Source: Streptomyces griseochromogenes (GTDB lineage Bacteria > Actinomycetota > Actinomycetes > Streptomycetales > Streptomycetaceae). Taken from it: a stretch of 64,000 nucleotides of DNA. The notes beneath the pieces are model-generated. The model was not told the origin of the DNA. It was given only the letters and a program-made list of their open reading frames with translations, and ran no database searches. The stretch covers positions 8,060,001 through 8,124,000 of the forward strand of contig NZ_CP016279.1 in assembly GCF_001542625.1 (NCBI RefSeq), read 5' to 3'. Below are positions 8,503 to 17,287 of this stretch, one piece after another (positions within the stretch are counted from its first letter, which is position 1; each line of letters opens with the position of its first letter). A program made the position numbers and the translations under genes.

Positions 8503-10041
8503 GTGACCGACGCCCACACCGCAGGCCCGTTCATCGCGGCGATCGACCAGGGCACGACCTCCTCGCGCTGCATCGTCTTCGACAAGGACGGCCGGATCGT
8601 CTCCGTCGACCAGAAGGAGCACGAGCAGATCTTCCCGAAGCCGGGCTGGGTCGAGCACAACGCCAACGAGATCTGGACCAACGTCCAGGAAGTCGTCGCC
8701 GGAGCCATCCAGAAGGCCGGCATCACGCGTGACGACATCAAGGCCATCGGCATCACCAACCAGCGCGAGACCACCGTGCTGTGGGACAAGAACACCGGTG
8801 AGCCCGTCCACAACGCCCTCGTCTGGCAGGACACCCGCACCGACTCCCTCTGCCGGGAGCTCGGCCGCAACGTCGGCCAGGACCGCTTCCGCCGCGAGAC
8901 CGGTCTGCCGCTCGCGTCGTACTTCTCCGGTCCGAAGGCCCGCTGGCTGCTCGACAACGTCGAGGGCCTGCGCGAGCGCGCCGAGGCGGGCGACATCCTC
9001 TTCGGCACGATGGACACCTGGGTCATCTGGAACCTGACCGGCGGTGTCAACGGCGGCAAGCACGTCACCGACGTCACCAACGCCTCCCGCACCCTTCTCA
9101 TGAACCTGCACACGATGCAGTGGGACGAGAAGATCGCCGAGTCGATCGGCGTGCCGCTGCGGATCATGCCCGAGATCCGGTCCTCCGCCGAGGTCTACGG
9201 CGAGGTCACCGGCGGCAGGCTGGGCGACCTGCTCGGCGGCATCCCGGTGGCCTCCGCGCTCGGCGACCAGCAGGCGGCCCTGTTCGGCCAGACCTGCTTC
9301 TCCGAGGGCGAGACCAAGTCCACCTACGGCACCGGCACCTTCATGGTGATGAACACCGGTGACAAGATCATCAACTCCTACGCGGGCCTGCTGACCACGG
9401 TCGGCTACAAGATCGGCGACCAGCCGACCGTGTACGCCCTGGAGGGCTCGATCGCCGTCACCGGCTCCCTGGTGCAGTGGATGCGCGACCAGATGGGCCT
9501 GATCTCCACCGCCGCCGAGATCGAGACGCTCGCGCTCTCGGTCGAGGACAACGGCGGCGCCTACTTCGTACCGGCCTTCTCCGGTCTGTTCGCCCCGCAC
9601 TGGCGCTCCGACGCCCGCGGTGTGATCGCCGGCCTGACCCGGTACGTCACCAAGGCGCACCTCGCGCGCGCCGTCCTGGAGGCGACCGCGTGGCAGACGC
9701 GGGAGATCGCCGACGCCATGGTCAAGGACTCCGGCGACGAGCTGGTGGCCCTGAAGGTCGACGGCGGCATGACCTCCAACAACCTGCTGATGCAGACGCT
9801 CTCGGACGTCCTGGACGCACCGGTGGTGCGCCCGATGGTCGCCGAGACCACCTGCCTCGGCGCCGCCTACGCCGCCGGCCTCGCCGTCGGCTTCTGGTCC
9901 AGCACCGACGAACTGCGCGCCAACTGGCGCCGGGCCGCCGAATGGACCCCCCAGATGGACGCGGACACCCGCGACCGTGAGTACAAGAACTGGCTCAAGG
10001 CCGTCGACCGGACCATGGGCTGGATCGAGGACGAGGACTGA
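8503..10041 (+). CDS. glpK: Glycerol kinase
   Basis: GlpK phosphorylates glycerol to sn-glycerol-3-phosphate with ATP, trapping it in the cytosol. The 512-residue FGGY-family kinase has the phosphate-binding motif IDQGTTSSR (about 14-22), the glycerol-contact region [15 protein letters not shown], and the C-terminal FGGY signature around [16 protein letters not shown]. The GTG start 8503 has CAGGAG upstream. It is the middle gene of the operon, with short spacers on both sides (69 and 47 bp). Length and motifs are normal. Confidence 0.97.
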   Translation: MTDAHTAGPFIAAIDQGTTSSRCIVFDKDGRIVSVDQKEHEQIFPKPGWVEHNANEIWTNVQEVVAGAIQKAGITRDDIKAIGITNQRETTVLWDKNTGEPVHNALVWQDTRTDSLCRELGRNVGQDRFRRETGLPLASYFSGPKARWLLDNVEGLRERAEAGDILFGTMDTWVIWNLTGGVNGGKHVTDVTNASRTLLMNLHTMQWDEKIAESIGVPLRIMPEIRSSAEVYGEVTGGRLGDLLGGIPVASALGDQQAALFGQTCFSEGETKSTYGTGTFMVMNTGDKIINSYAGLLTTVGYKIGDQPTVYALEGSIAVTGSLVQWMRDQMGLISTAAEIETLALSVEDNGGAYFVPAFSGLFAPHWRSDARGVIAGLTRYVTKAHLARAVLEATAWQTREIADAMVKDSGDELVALKVDGGMTSNNLLMQTLSDVLDAPVVRPMVAETTCLGAAYAAGLAVGFWSSTDELRANWRRAAEWTPQMDADTRDREYKNWLKAVDRTMGWIEDED

Positions 10042-10088
10042 GCGGCCCGGACCGCCCAGTCAGCTCTGACGAGGAGTAAGAACCCGAC

Positions 10089-11705
10089 ATGACCAGTCAG
10101 TCCACCCTGAAGTCCGTGCCTGCCCTGGGGACCCACCCGGCCTCCGGCTCGAACCCGAGCCGGGCCGAGACCAGGGAGCAGCTCGCCAAGGCGTCGTACG
10201 ACCTTCTTGTGATCGGCGGCGGCATCCTGGGCATCTCCACCGCCTGGCACGCCGCGCAGTCCGGACTCAGGGTGGCGCTGGTCGACGCCGGCGACTTCGC
10301 CGGCGCCACCTCCTCCGCCTCCTCCAAGCTGCTCCACGGCGGTCTGCGCTACCTGCAGACCGGCGCGGTGAAGCTGGTGGCGGAGAACCACTTCGAGCGC
10401 CGTGCGGTCTCCCGCCAGGTGGCCCCCCACCTGGCGAACCCGCTCACCTTCTACCTCCCCGTGTACAAGGGCGGGCCGCACGGCGCGGCGAAGCTCGGCG
10501 CGGGCGTCTTCGCCTACTCCGCGCTCTCCGCGTTCGGTGACGGCGTGGGTCACCTGCTCTCCCCCGCCAAGGCGGCGCAGGACGTGCCCGAGCTGCGCAC
10601 CGAGAACCTCAAGGCCGTCGCCGTCTACGGCGACGACCAGATGAACGACGCGCGCATGGCGCTGATGACGGTCCGCGCGGCCGTCGAGGCGGGCGCGGTC
10701 GTCCTCAACCACGCCGAGGTCACCGGTATGCGCTTCACCAAGGGCCGGGTCACCGGCGCCGAGCTCCGGGACCGCATATCCGGCGAGGAGTTCGGGGTCA
10801 ACGCTCGCCTGGTGCTGAACGCGACCGGCCCCTGGGTCGACCACCTGCGCCGGATGGAGGACCCGAACGCGGCCCCGTCCATCCGCCTGTCCAAGGGCGC
10901 GCACCTGGTCCTGAAGCGCACCTCCCCCTGGAAGGCCGCGCTGGCGACCCCCATCGACAAGTACCGCATCACCTTCGCCCTCCCCTGGGAGGACATGCTG
11001 CTGCTCGGCACCACCGACGAGGAGTTCGAGGGCGACCCGGCGGACGTCGCGGTCACCGAGAAGGACATGGCCCAGATCCTGGACGAGGCCGCGTTCTCGG
11101 TCCGGGACCAGCAGCTGCAGCGCGACCTGATCACCTACGCCTTCGCCGGTCTGCGCGTGCTGCCGGGCGGCCCCGGCGACACCGCCAAGGCCAAGCGCGA
11201 GACCGTCGTCACCGAGGGCAGGGGCGGCATGCTGTCCGTCGCGGGCGGCAAGTGGACCACCTTCCGGCACATCGGCCGCACGGTGATGAAGAAGCTGGAG
11301 GAGCTGCCGGGCCACCCGCTCGGCGACGACTTCGAGCCGATCTCCTCGCTGCCGAAGAAGCTGCCGCTGCCCGGCGTCGCCAACCCGCGCGCGGTCGCCC
11401 ACCGGCTCCTGGTGGACCACCCGGCGCCCGGCCCGCGGATGGCCGCCGACACCGCCAAGCACCTGGCCACCCACTACGGCTCGCTGGCCTTCGACATCGC
11501 CCGCCTGGCCAACGAGAGCCCGGAGCTGGCCGAGCGCGTCCACCCCGACGCCCCGGAGATCTGGGCGCAGGTCGTCTGGGCCCGTGACCACGAGTGGGCC
11601 GAGACGCAGGACGACGTGCTGCGCCGCCGTACGACGCTGACCATCCGGGGTCTTGCCACGGACGAGGTCCGCGCCAAGGTCCAGGACCTGCTCGACAAGA
11701 AGTAG
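10089..11705 (+). CDS. glpD: Glycerol-3-phosphate dehydrogenase (FAD-dependent, aerobic type)
   Basis: GlpD oxidises glycerol-3-phosphate to dihydroxyacetone phosphate and passes electrons to the membrane quinone pool, finishing the glycerol route into glycolysis. The 538-residue protein begins its FAD Rossmann fold with LLVIGGGILGISTAWHAAQ (about 38-56), followed by the DAGDFAGATSSASSKLLHGG motif. The C-terminal capping domain ends with RRRTTLTIRGL. ATG 10089 follows a GAGGAG ribosome site. It is the last gene of the operon and is closed by a strong terminator. Confidence 0.96.
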   Translation: MTSQSTLKSVPALGTHPASGSNPSRAETREQLAKASYDLLVIGGGILGISTAWHAAQSGLRVALVDAGDFAGATSSASSKLLHGGLRYLQTGAVKLVAENHFERRAVSRQVAPHLANPLTFYLPVYKGGPHGAAKLGAGVFAYSALSAFGDGVGHLLSPAKAAQDVPELRTENLKAVAVYGDDQMNDARMALMTVRAAVEAGAVVLNHAEVTGMRFTKGRVTGAELRDRISGEEFGVNARLVLNATGPWVDHLRRMEDPNAAPSIRLSKGAHLVLKRTSPWKAALATPIDKYRITFALPWEDMLLLGTTDEEFEGDPADVAVTEKDMAQILDEAAFSVRDQQLQRDLITYAFAGLRVLPGGPGDTAKAKRETVVTEGRGGMLSVAGGKWTTFRHIGRTVMKKLEELPGHPLGDDFEPISSLPKKLPLPGVANPRAVAHRLLVDHPAPGPRMAADTAKHLATHYGSLAFDIARLANESPELAERVHPDAPEIWAQVVWARDHEWAETQDDVLRRRTTLTIRGLATDEVRAKVQDLLDKK

Positions 11706-11728
11706 GCGAGAGGCAGTCCGCCGGAACA

Positions 11729-11772
11729 CGGCGCTCGGCCCCACCGGTCCGCTCCGGTGGGGCCGAGCGCCG
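11729..11772 (+). terminator. Terminator of the glpFKD operon
   Basis: A perfect 19-bp GC-rich stem (left arm 11729-11747, right arm 11754-11772) with a six-base loop begins 24 bp after the glpD stop. It lies between convergent genes and can serve the leftward gene ending at 11790 too. Confidence 0.85.
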
Positions 11773-11789
11773 TTCAGGACACCGCGTGA

Positions 11790-12215
11790 TCAGGCCGTCG
11801 GCAGCTTGCCCTTGCTCGTGTGGACCTCACCCATGAAGTCGGAGTCATGCGAGTTGAGCCGATACACATTGATCCGGACCTGATGGCCCTCCGGGATCGC
11901 GAACGGGCAGGACGTGAAGCCGGACGTCTTGCAGTGGCCCTTCAGCTTCCGCGCCGTGACGTCGTACACCTCGGTCCAGATGTAGTGGCCGTCCCTGCTC
12001 AGGTCCTGGACGTCCACCCGCTCGTCGTCCCTCGCGGAGTCACGCGGCTCGAACACGACCATCGCCCGCTTCTTGCCGCCCGAGGAGAAGTAGTCGACCG
12101 TGTTGGGCTTGGCCGCGGCGTGGGCCGTCGCGACGCCGGAGGTGAGGGCGAGGCCCAGGGCGGCTGCCACCGTGATGCCCGCTCGGGCCATCGGCTTCCT
12201 CATCAGCTGTGACAC
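11790..12215 (-). CDS. Small secreted protein of unknown function
   Basis: The 141-residue product has a classical signal peptide: basic start (MRKPMARAG), a hydrophobic stretch rich in Ala/Val/Leu and an Ala-x-Ala cleavage region (ATAHAAA). The mature part is about 105 residues with two cysteines in CKTSGFTSC that could form a disulfide. It has no repeats and no anchor, so release outside the cell is expected. GTG 12215 was chosen because AGGA lies nine bases upstream; an in-frame ATG at 12203 is the alternative. I do not recognise the family. It is divergent from the FadR-type regulator, with a 19-bp palindrome between them, so it may be that regulator's target. Confidence 0.75.
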   Translation of the reverse strand: MSQLMRKPMARAGITVAAALGLALTSGVATAHAAAKPNTVDYFSSGGKKRAMVVFEPRDSARDDERVDVQDLSRDGHYIWTEVYDVTARKLKGHCKTSGFTSCPFAIPEGHQVRINVYRLNSHDSDFMGEVHTSKGKLPTA

Positions 12216-12314
12216 GTGGATGAATCCTGTTCTCTCGACGATCTTTCCGTCACTCCTGTCCCAAGACCCCCGCACCGCGGCCAATGGTTCCCGCGCACGC
12301 CGCATAATGTGCGC

Positions 12315-12333
12315 TGAGACATCCGATGTCTCA
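12315..12333. promoter_or_regulatory. 19-bp perfect palindrome, candidate operator of the FadR-type regulator
   Basis: TGAGACATCCGATGTCTCA has perfect 8-bp arms (TGAGACAT/ATGTCTCA) around CCG. It sits 49 bp before the regulator start and 100 bp before the divergent secreted-protein start. A partial further copy, GTCTGGGACAT, follows at about 12347-12357. The size and symmetry suit a dimeric GntR/FadR protein. Confidence 0.65.
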
Positions 12334-12381
12334 GACATGGGGTGGGGTCTGGGACATGGGGCGGGCGACAGGAGGCCGGTC

Positions 12382-13053
12382 ATGGCAGTCACCGACGAGG
12401 CGATCGAGAAGATCAAGGGAATGATCGTCTCCGGTGCGCTGCGGCCCGGGGACCGGCTGCCCAAGGAGAGCGAACTGGCCGCCGATCTCGGCCTGTCCCG
12501 CAACTCGCTGCGGGAGGCGGTACGGGCCCTGTCGCTGATCCGGATCCTGGATGTGCGCCAGGGCGACGGCACCTATGTCACCAGCCTCGATCCGCAGTTG
12601 CTCCTTGAGGCGATGAGCTTCGTCGTGGACTTCCACCGCGACGACACGGTGCTGGAGTTCCTGGCGGTGCGCCGGATCCTGGAGCCGGCCGCGACGGCGA
12701 TGGCGGCCTCGCGCATCAGTGAGCGGCAACTGGACGCGCTGTCCGCCCAGTTGGACGCGCTCGGGGCCGAACCCTCGGTGGAGGAGCTGGTCGCCTGCGA
12801 TCTGGACTTCCACCGGGGCATCGTGCAGAGCGCCGGGAACTCGGTGCTGTGCTCGCTGCTGGACGGCCTGTCGGGGCCGACCACCCGGGCCCGGATCTGG
12901 CGGGGACTCACCCAGGAGGACGCGGTCGCCCGCACCCTGCGCGAGCACCGGGCGATCCTCGCCGCGCTGCGCGACCGGGACGCGGAGGCGGCCCGCTCCT
13001 GGGCGACCGTGCACATCGCGAGCGTGGAGCAGTGGCTGCGGAGCACGCTGTGA
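12382..13053 (+). CDS. GntR-family transcriptional regulator, FadR subfamily
   Basis: The 223-residue regulator has an N-terminal GntR winged helix (about 5-75, GALRPGDRLPKESELAADLGLSRNSLREAVRAL) and an all-helical FCD ligand domain (about 90-215). The FCD domain carries the likely metal-binding residues in DLDFHR and REHRAIL. ATG 12382 has GGAGG at good spacing. FadR-type proteins usually sense carboxylates or sugar acids and repress a neighbouring operon. Here no catabolic genes are adjacent, only a divergent secreted protein, so the regulator is an orphan as far as this window shows. The upstream palindrome suggests autoregulation. Confidence 0.87.
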   Translation: MAVTDEAIEKIKGMIVSGALRPGDRLPKESELAADLGLSRNSLREAVRALSLIRILDVRQGDGTYVTSLDPQLLLEAMSFVVDFHRDDTVLEFLAVRRILEPAATAMAASRISERQLDALSAQLDALGAEPSVEELVACDLDFHRGIVQSAGNSVLCSLLDGLSGPTTRARIWRGLTQEDAVARTLREHRAILAALRDRDAEAARSWATVHIASVEQWLRSTL

Positions 13054-13077
13054 GTTCGGCCGGGAGCGCCGTTGGGG

Positions 13078-13137
13078 TGCGGGCCGTCTTGTTCGTTCCG
13101 GCTCGTTGTGGCTGGTCGCGCAGTTCCCCGCGCCCCT
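13078..13137 (-). repeat. Dispersed intergenic repeat, short form
   Basis: Read on the minus strand this segment starts AGGGGCGCGGGGAACTGCGC, continues with a CGACCAGCCAC block and ends in ACGGCCCGCA. The same blocks occur in order at 57722-57789 on the other strand. The GGGGCGCGGG ... TGCGCGAnCAnCCAC ... CGGCCCGCA pattern is one I recall as widespread between genes in Streptomyces. It fills much of the 244-bp gap before the PAC2 gene. Confidence 0.7.
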
Positions 13138-13297
13138 GGGCCTGGCACGCCGGCCCGAGTGAGAGCGCTGGGGTGTTCCACGCCGGTGAACGGGGCAGTG
13201 ATCCGGGCACTCCCCCACGCAAGGGGGCTGCGGGCGCCCCCGCAGGACGCCGTAAGGTTGGTGAGTCAAGCGAGGGCACGTCGGAAGGAGGCACTGG

Positions 13298-14419
13298 GTG
13301 ATCGAGCTGGAGGGGGTTCCCGAGCTGATCGACCCAGTCATGGTGGCCGCGTTCGAAGGCTGGAACGATGCCGGCGACGCCGCCTCCACGGCGGTCGCGC
13401 ATCTGGAACGAGAGTGGAAGGGCGAGGTGTTCGCGGCGCTGGACGCCGAGGACTACTACGACTTCCAGGTGAACCGCCCCACGGTGTTCATGGACGGCGG
13501 AGTGCGCAAGATCACTTGGCCGACGACGAGGCTGTCGGTGGTCCGGGTCGGCGGCGAGAAGCCGCGCGACCTGGTGCTGGTCCGCGGCATCGAACCGTCC
13601 ATGCGCTGGCGCTCGTTCTGCAACGAGCTGCTGGGCTTCGCGCACGAGCTCGGCGTGGAGCTGGTGGTCATCCTGGGCGCCCTGCTCGGTGACACCCCGC
13701 ACACGCGTCCGGTCCCGGTCAGCGGGGTCACGTCCGACCCGGACCTGGCCCAGCGCATGGACCTGGAGGAGACCAAGTACGAGGGCCCGACGGGCATCGT
13801 CGGCGTCCTGCAGGAGGCGTGCACCCACGCGGGTGTCCCGGCGGTGTCGCTGTGGGCGGCCGTGCCGCACTACGTCTCCCAGCCGCCCAACCCCAAGGCC
13901 ACGCTGGCGCTGCTGAACCGTCTGGAGGACCTGCTGGACCTGCGCGTCCCGCAGGGCGAGCTGCCCGAGGACGCGCGGGCCTGGCAGGTGGGCGTGGACC
14001 AGCTGGCCGCCGAGGACAGCGAGGTCGCCGAGTACGTCCAGACGCTGGAGGAGGCCCGGGACACCGCCGAGCTGCCGGAGGCGTCCGGCGAGGCGATCGC
14101 CCGCGAGTTCGAGCGGTATCTGCGGCGCCGGGACGTCAGCCCGCCGGGCGGGCACGCGACGGCGGACGGCCCGGACGCCTCGTATCTGCGGGACAACCCG
14201 AGTGGCAGGACGCGGCCGCCGAAGCCGCCGAAGCCGGGAGCGTCCGGAACCGCGGAAGGCCCCTCGGAAGGTTTCGCCGAAGGTTTTGCCGAAGGCTCCG
14301 CCGGCGGTTCCTCCGGAGGACCTTCGGGAGAACCGTCCGAGGGTCCCGCGGAGGGCTCCTCCGAGGGTCCCGCGGAGGGCTCCGCGGAGCGCGGCGACGA
14401 GGACACCTCGGAGGACTGA
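13298..14419 (+). CDS. parJ: PAC2-family protein, ParJ-like
   Basis: The 373-residue protein belongs to the PAC2 (proteasome assembly chaperone 2-like) family common in actinobacteria. Its core (about 1-285) opens with MIELEGVPELIDPVMVAAFEGWNDAGDAA and includes VVILGALLGDTPHTRPVPVSG. From memory, the S. coelicolor protein next to mshC at this position is ParJ (SCO1662), which interacts with ParA and modulates its polymerisation during sporulation septation. The orthology is by position and family, not alignment. The last 60-70 residues are a low-complexity tail of Gly/Ser/Pro/Glu repeats (SEGPAEGSSEGPAEG). GTG 13298 follows AAGGAGG. Confidence 0.82.
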   Translation: MIELEGVPELIDPVMVAAFEGWNDAGDAASTAVAHLEREWKGEVFAALDAEDYYDFQVNRPTVFMDGGVRKITWPTTRLSVVRVGGEKPRDLVLVRGIEPSMRWRSFCNELLGFAHELGVELVVILGALLGDTPHTRPVPVSGVTSDPDLAQRMDLEETKYEGPTGIVGVLQEACTHAGVPAVSLWAAVPHYVSQPPNPKATLALLNRLEDLLDLRVPQGELPEDARAWQVGVDQLAAEDSEVAEYVQTLEEARDTAELPEASGEAIAREFERYLRRRDVSPPGGHATADGPDASYLRDNPSGRTRPPKPPKPGASGTAEGPSEGFAEGFAEGSAGGSSGGPSGEPSEGPAEGSSEGPAEGSAERGDEDTSED

Positions 14420-14428
14420 GTAGCGAAG

Positions 14429-14458
14429 AGGGGCGGTTCCCCGGTGGGAACCGCCCCT
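14429..14458. terminator. Bidirectional terminator between parJ and mshC
   Basis: A perfect 12-bp stem AGGGGCGGTTCC / GGAACCGCCCCT with a six-base loop is followed by TTT. It sits in the 53-bp gap between two convergent genes and can serve both. Confidence 0.85.
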
Positions 14459-14472
14459 TTGCCGTACCCGGG

Positions 14473-15702
14473 CTACAACGCCACGCCGAGCAGTGCGTCC
14501 ACCGCCCGGCTCACCAGGCCGGGCGCGCCGATGTCGGTGCCGCCCTCGGCCTCCTGGCGAGCCGCCCAGCGGTCCACGGCGGCGAGCGCCGCGGGGGCGT
14601 CCAGGTCGTCGGCGAGGGCCTCGCGGATCTCCTCGACGAGCGCGTCCGCGGACGGGCCGTCGGGCCGGGAGACGGCCGAGCGCCAGCGCCCGAGACGGTC
14701 GACGGCGTCCCGCAGGACCTGGTCGGTCCACTCCCAGTCGGCGCGGTAGTGATGGGAGAGCAGGGCCAGCCGGATGGCCGCCGGGTCGACGCCGTCGCGG
14801 CGCAGCCGGGAGACGAAGACGAGGTTGCCCTTGGACTTGGACATCTTCTCGCCGTGCAGGGCCACCATGCCGGCGTGCACGTACGCCTTGGCCATCGGGA
14901 ACTCGCCGGTGAGCACCTGGGCGTGCGAGGCGCCCATCTCGTGGTGCGGGAAGGCCAGGTCGGAGCCGCCGCCCTGGACGTCGAAGCCCATGCCGAGGTG
15001 GTCGAGGGCGATGGCCACGCACTCGATGTGCCAGCCGGGCCGGCCACGGCCGAGGGTGCCGCCGTCCCAGCTGGGCTCGCCCTCACGGGCGGCCATCCAC
15101 AGCATCGGGTCGAGCGGGTTCTTCTTGCCCGGGCGGTCCGGGTCGCCGCCGCGCTCGGCGGACAGCAGCCGCATGGCGGCCGCGTCGAGGTTCGAGACCT
15201 GGCCGAAGTGCGGGTCGGACTCGACGGAGAAGTAGATGTCGCCCTCCAGCTCGTAGGCCGCGCCGATCTCGCGCAGCCGCTCCACGAGCGGGACGATTCC
15301 GGGTATCGCCTCGACGGCGCCTATGTAGTGCCGGGGCGGGAGCATCCTGAGGGCGGTCATGTCCTCGCGGAAGAGGACCGTCTCCTTCTCGGCGAGGGCG
15401 ACCCAGTCGATGCCGTCCCGCTCCGCGCGCTCCAGCAGCGGATCGTCGACGTCGGTGACGTTCTGGACGTAGTGGACCTGCCGCTTGGTGTCGAGCCACA
15501 CGCGCTGAACGAGGTCGAACGCGTTGTAGGTCGCCGCGTGACCCATGTGGGTCGCGTCGTACGGGGTGATGCCGCAGACGTAGATACGGGCGACGGGACC
15601 GGGGTCGAGGGTGACCGAACCGCCGGTCGCGGTGTCGTGGATCCTCAGGTCGCGGCCCTGACCAGGCAGGGCGGGGACCTCGGAAGCGGGCCAGGCATGC
15701 AT
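14473..15702 (-). CDS. mshC: Cysteine:glucosaminyl-inositol ligase (mycothiol biosynthesis)
   Basis: MshC joins L-cysteine to GlcN-Ins with ATP, the third enzymatic step of mycothiol synthesis, the main low-molecular-weight thiol of actinobacteria. The 409-residue protein resembles cysteinyl-tRNA synthetase. The class I HIGH motif appears as THMGHA in [16 protein letters not shown], the zinc-site Cys is in that same segment, and the KMSKS loop is [12 protein letters not shown]. It lacks the C-terminal anticodon-binding domain, which separates MshC from CysS. MHAWPASE at 15702 is the usual family start; an ATG two codons upstream is possible. It is leftward, 93 bp downstream of the PI-kinase-like gene. 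Confidence 0.95.
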   Translation of the reverse strand: MHAWPASEVPALPGQGRDLRIHDTATGGSVTLDPGPVARIYVCGITPYDATHMGHAATYNAFDLVQRVWLDTKRQVHYVQNVTDVDDPLLERAERDGIDWVALAEKETVLFREDMTALRMLPPRHYIGAVEAIPGIVPLVERLREIGAAYELEGDIYFSVESDPHFGQVSNLDAAAMRLLSAERGGDPDRPGKKNPLDPMLWMAAREGEPSWDGGTLGRGRPGWHIECVAIALDHLGMGFDVQGGGSDLAFPHHEMGASHAQVLTGEFPMAKAYVHAGMVALHGEKMSKSKGNLVFVSRLRRDGVDPAAIRLALLSHHYRADWEWTDQVLRDAVDRLGRWRSAVSRPDGPSADALVEEIREALADDLDAPAALAAVDRWAARQEAEGGTDIGAPGLVSRAVDALLGVAL

Positions 15703-15795
15703 GTACATGAGCCTAACCGGCCGCGAGCTGCGGATACGAACGGGACCGGACCGGATGACCGGATCGGCGTTCTTGCGCCTGGGCCGCCGATGTGC

Positions 15796-16641
15796 TTACA
15801 CCGGAGGCCACGGGATGGCCGGCCACTCCCCGCCCGGCTCCGGGTGCCTGCCGGAGGTGAGCAGCGCGTCGACCCGCGCGTGCGTGGCGTCGATCTCGGC
15901 CGCCGTGATCAGGCCGGCCAGCCGCCCGTTCAGCTCGCCGCCCTCGGCGAGGCCCTCGCGCAGCCCTTCGAGCACGTCGACGGCCTCTGCCGTGAGGGGT
16001 TCCCCGGCCCAGCCCCACAGCAGCGTGCGCAGCTTGTCCTCGGCGTTGAAGGCGACCCCGTGGTCGATGCCGTAGAGCCGTCCGTCCGTGGTGGGCAGCA
16101 GGTGGCCGCCCTTGCGGTCGGCGTTGTTGATCACGGCGTCCAGCACGGCGAGGCGGCGCAGCCGCTCGTCGTCGGCGTGCACCAGCAGCGCGGTGCGGCC
16201 CTCGCCGACGTCCGCGAACCCGATCGCCTTCCAGCCCGGTCCGGGCTCCTCGCCGTCCACCAGCGCGAGCAGCTCGGCCTCGGCGCTCACGTCGATCCAC
16301 AGCTGGCACATGCCCTCGCCGTACGGGCCCTCGCGCAGCACGGTCGGGGGGACGAGTCCCCATCCGGTGGCCTCGGAGACCTCGTAGGCGGCCACCTCGC
16401 GGCCCGCCAGGGTGCCGTCGGGGAAGTCCCACAGCGGGCGCTCCCCGGCCACGGGCTTGTACACACAGGAGGCTTCGCGGCCGTCGAGGGAGACCGTGCA
16501 GAACAGTGCCGCGTTGGACGCCTCGCGGATCCGCCCGCGCACGGTCAGTTCACCGCGGGCGAGCAGCTCCGCGGCGGCCGTGTCGGCCCCCTGGCCGGCG
16601 GCCGTCACGCTCCGCGGCGGTATCCGTTCTGGCGCGGACAT
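15796..16641 (-). CDS. SCO1664-family protein with PI3/4-kinase-like fold
   Basis: The 281-residue protein belongs to an actinobacterial family related to phosphatidylinositol 3/4-kinases. Visible kinase-like features are a candidate ATP-binding Lys62 in VYKPVAGERPLWDFPDG, a catalytic-loop-like NADRKGGH (173-180), and IDHG (192-195) in the DFG position. The substrate is unknown: a small molecule or protein could be phosphorylated. It overlaps the preceding DUF3090 gene by 37 bp, so the two are translationally linked, and mshC follows. From memory this family, DUF3090 and an MSMEG_4193-type phosphatase are repeatedly clustered in actinobacteria and no pathway has been assigned. Confidence 0.85.
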   Translation of the reverse strand: MSAPERIPPRSVTAAGQGADTAAAELLARGELTVRGRIREASNAALFCTVSLDGREASCVYKPVAGERPLWDFPDGTLAGREVAAYEVSEATGWGLVPPTVLREGPYGEGMCQLWIDVSAEAELLALVDGEEPGPGWKAIGFADVGEGRTALLVHADDERLRRLAVLDAVINNADRKGGHLLPTTDGRLYGIDHGVAFNAEDKLRTLLWGWAGEPLTAEAVDVLEGLREGLAEGGELNGRLAGLITAAEIDATHARVDALLTSGRHPEPGGEWPAIPWPPV

Positions 16642-17195
16642 ACGTGTCCTTCCGGATCGAGCGGGAGGCTGCACAGCGGGCACGGCGGCCGCCCGGCGTT
16701 GACGACGTCCAGGGCGCGCTTGGCGAAGGCCCTGGCCTGCGCGCCGGTCAGCCGGACCCGCAGCATCGGGGGCCCGTTCTCCTCGTCCTGGAGCAGCCGC
16801 TCCTCGGCCTCGGCGAGATCTTCCTCGGTGTCGGCGTCCAGCTCCACCAGGGCCTGCGCCTCGACGATCATGCGTTGTTCCTCGCCGTCCCAGGCCAGGG
16901 CCATGGTGCCGACGCGGAACTCCTCCTCGACGGGGGTGTCCAGCGGATCCGTGTCGGCGATCTCGGAGGGGGCCATGGCGGGGACGGCCGCGCTGCCGCC
17001 GCTGCGCCGTACGACCTCGTCCAGCAGCTCGTCCATGCGCTCGGCGAGCGCGGCGACCTGGGTCTTCTCCAGAGCCACGCTGGTCACCCGGGCGCCTGCC
17101 GTGGCCTGGAGGAAGAACGTACGGCGTCCGGGCAGCCCGACCGTGCCGGCCACGAAGCGGTCCGGCGGATCGTAGAGGAACACCTGACGGGACAC
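16605..17195 (-). CDS. DUF3090 family protein with C-terminal zinc-ribbon-like motif
   Basis: The 196-residue protein of unknown function has an N-terminal domain starting SRQVFLYDPPDRFVAGTVGLPG and a central acidic stretch. The C-terminal CPLCSLPLDPEGHVCPRQNGY has Cys-x2-Cys...His-x-Cys spacing, consistent with one zinc ion. GTG 17195 is preceded by GGAGACAGG. Its 3' end overlaps the start of the PI-kinase-like gene by 37 bp. The conserved neighbourhood (phosphatase, DUF3090, kinase-like, mshC) suggests these act in one process. DUF3090 could be a substrate-recognition or scaffold subunit; that is inference. Confidence 0.85.
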   Translation of the reverse strand: MSRQVFLYDPPDRFVAGTVGLPGRRTFFLQATAGARVTSVALEKTQVAALAERMDELLDEVVRRSGGSAAVPAMAPSEIADTDPLDTPVEEEFRVGTMALAWDGEEQRMIVEAQALVELDADTEEDLAEAEERLLQDEENGPPMLRVRLTGAQARAFAKRALDVVNAGRPPCPLCSLPLDPEGHVCPRQNGYRRGA

Positions 17196-17287
17196 GTCCT
17201 GTCTCCATTGGATTCGAGAGTTACTGCGGGTGCGGGCCGTACGGGAAGGCGCCTGTGCGGATCGCTTCACCCTACTGCGCCCGACGA

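Noticed and set aside
14473..15702. Second cysteinyl-tRNA synthetase
   Set aside because: The protein stops at about 409 residues without the anticodon-binding domain and has MshC-type sequence.
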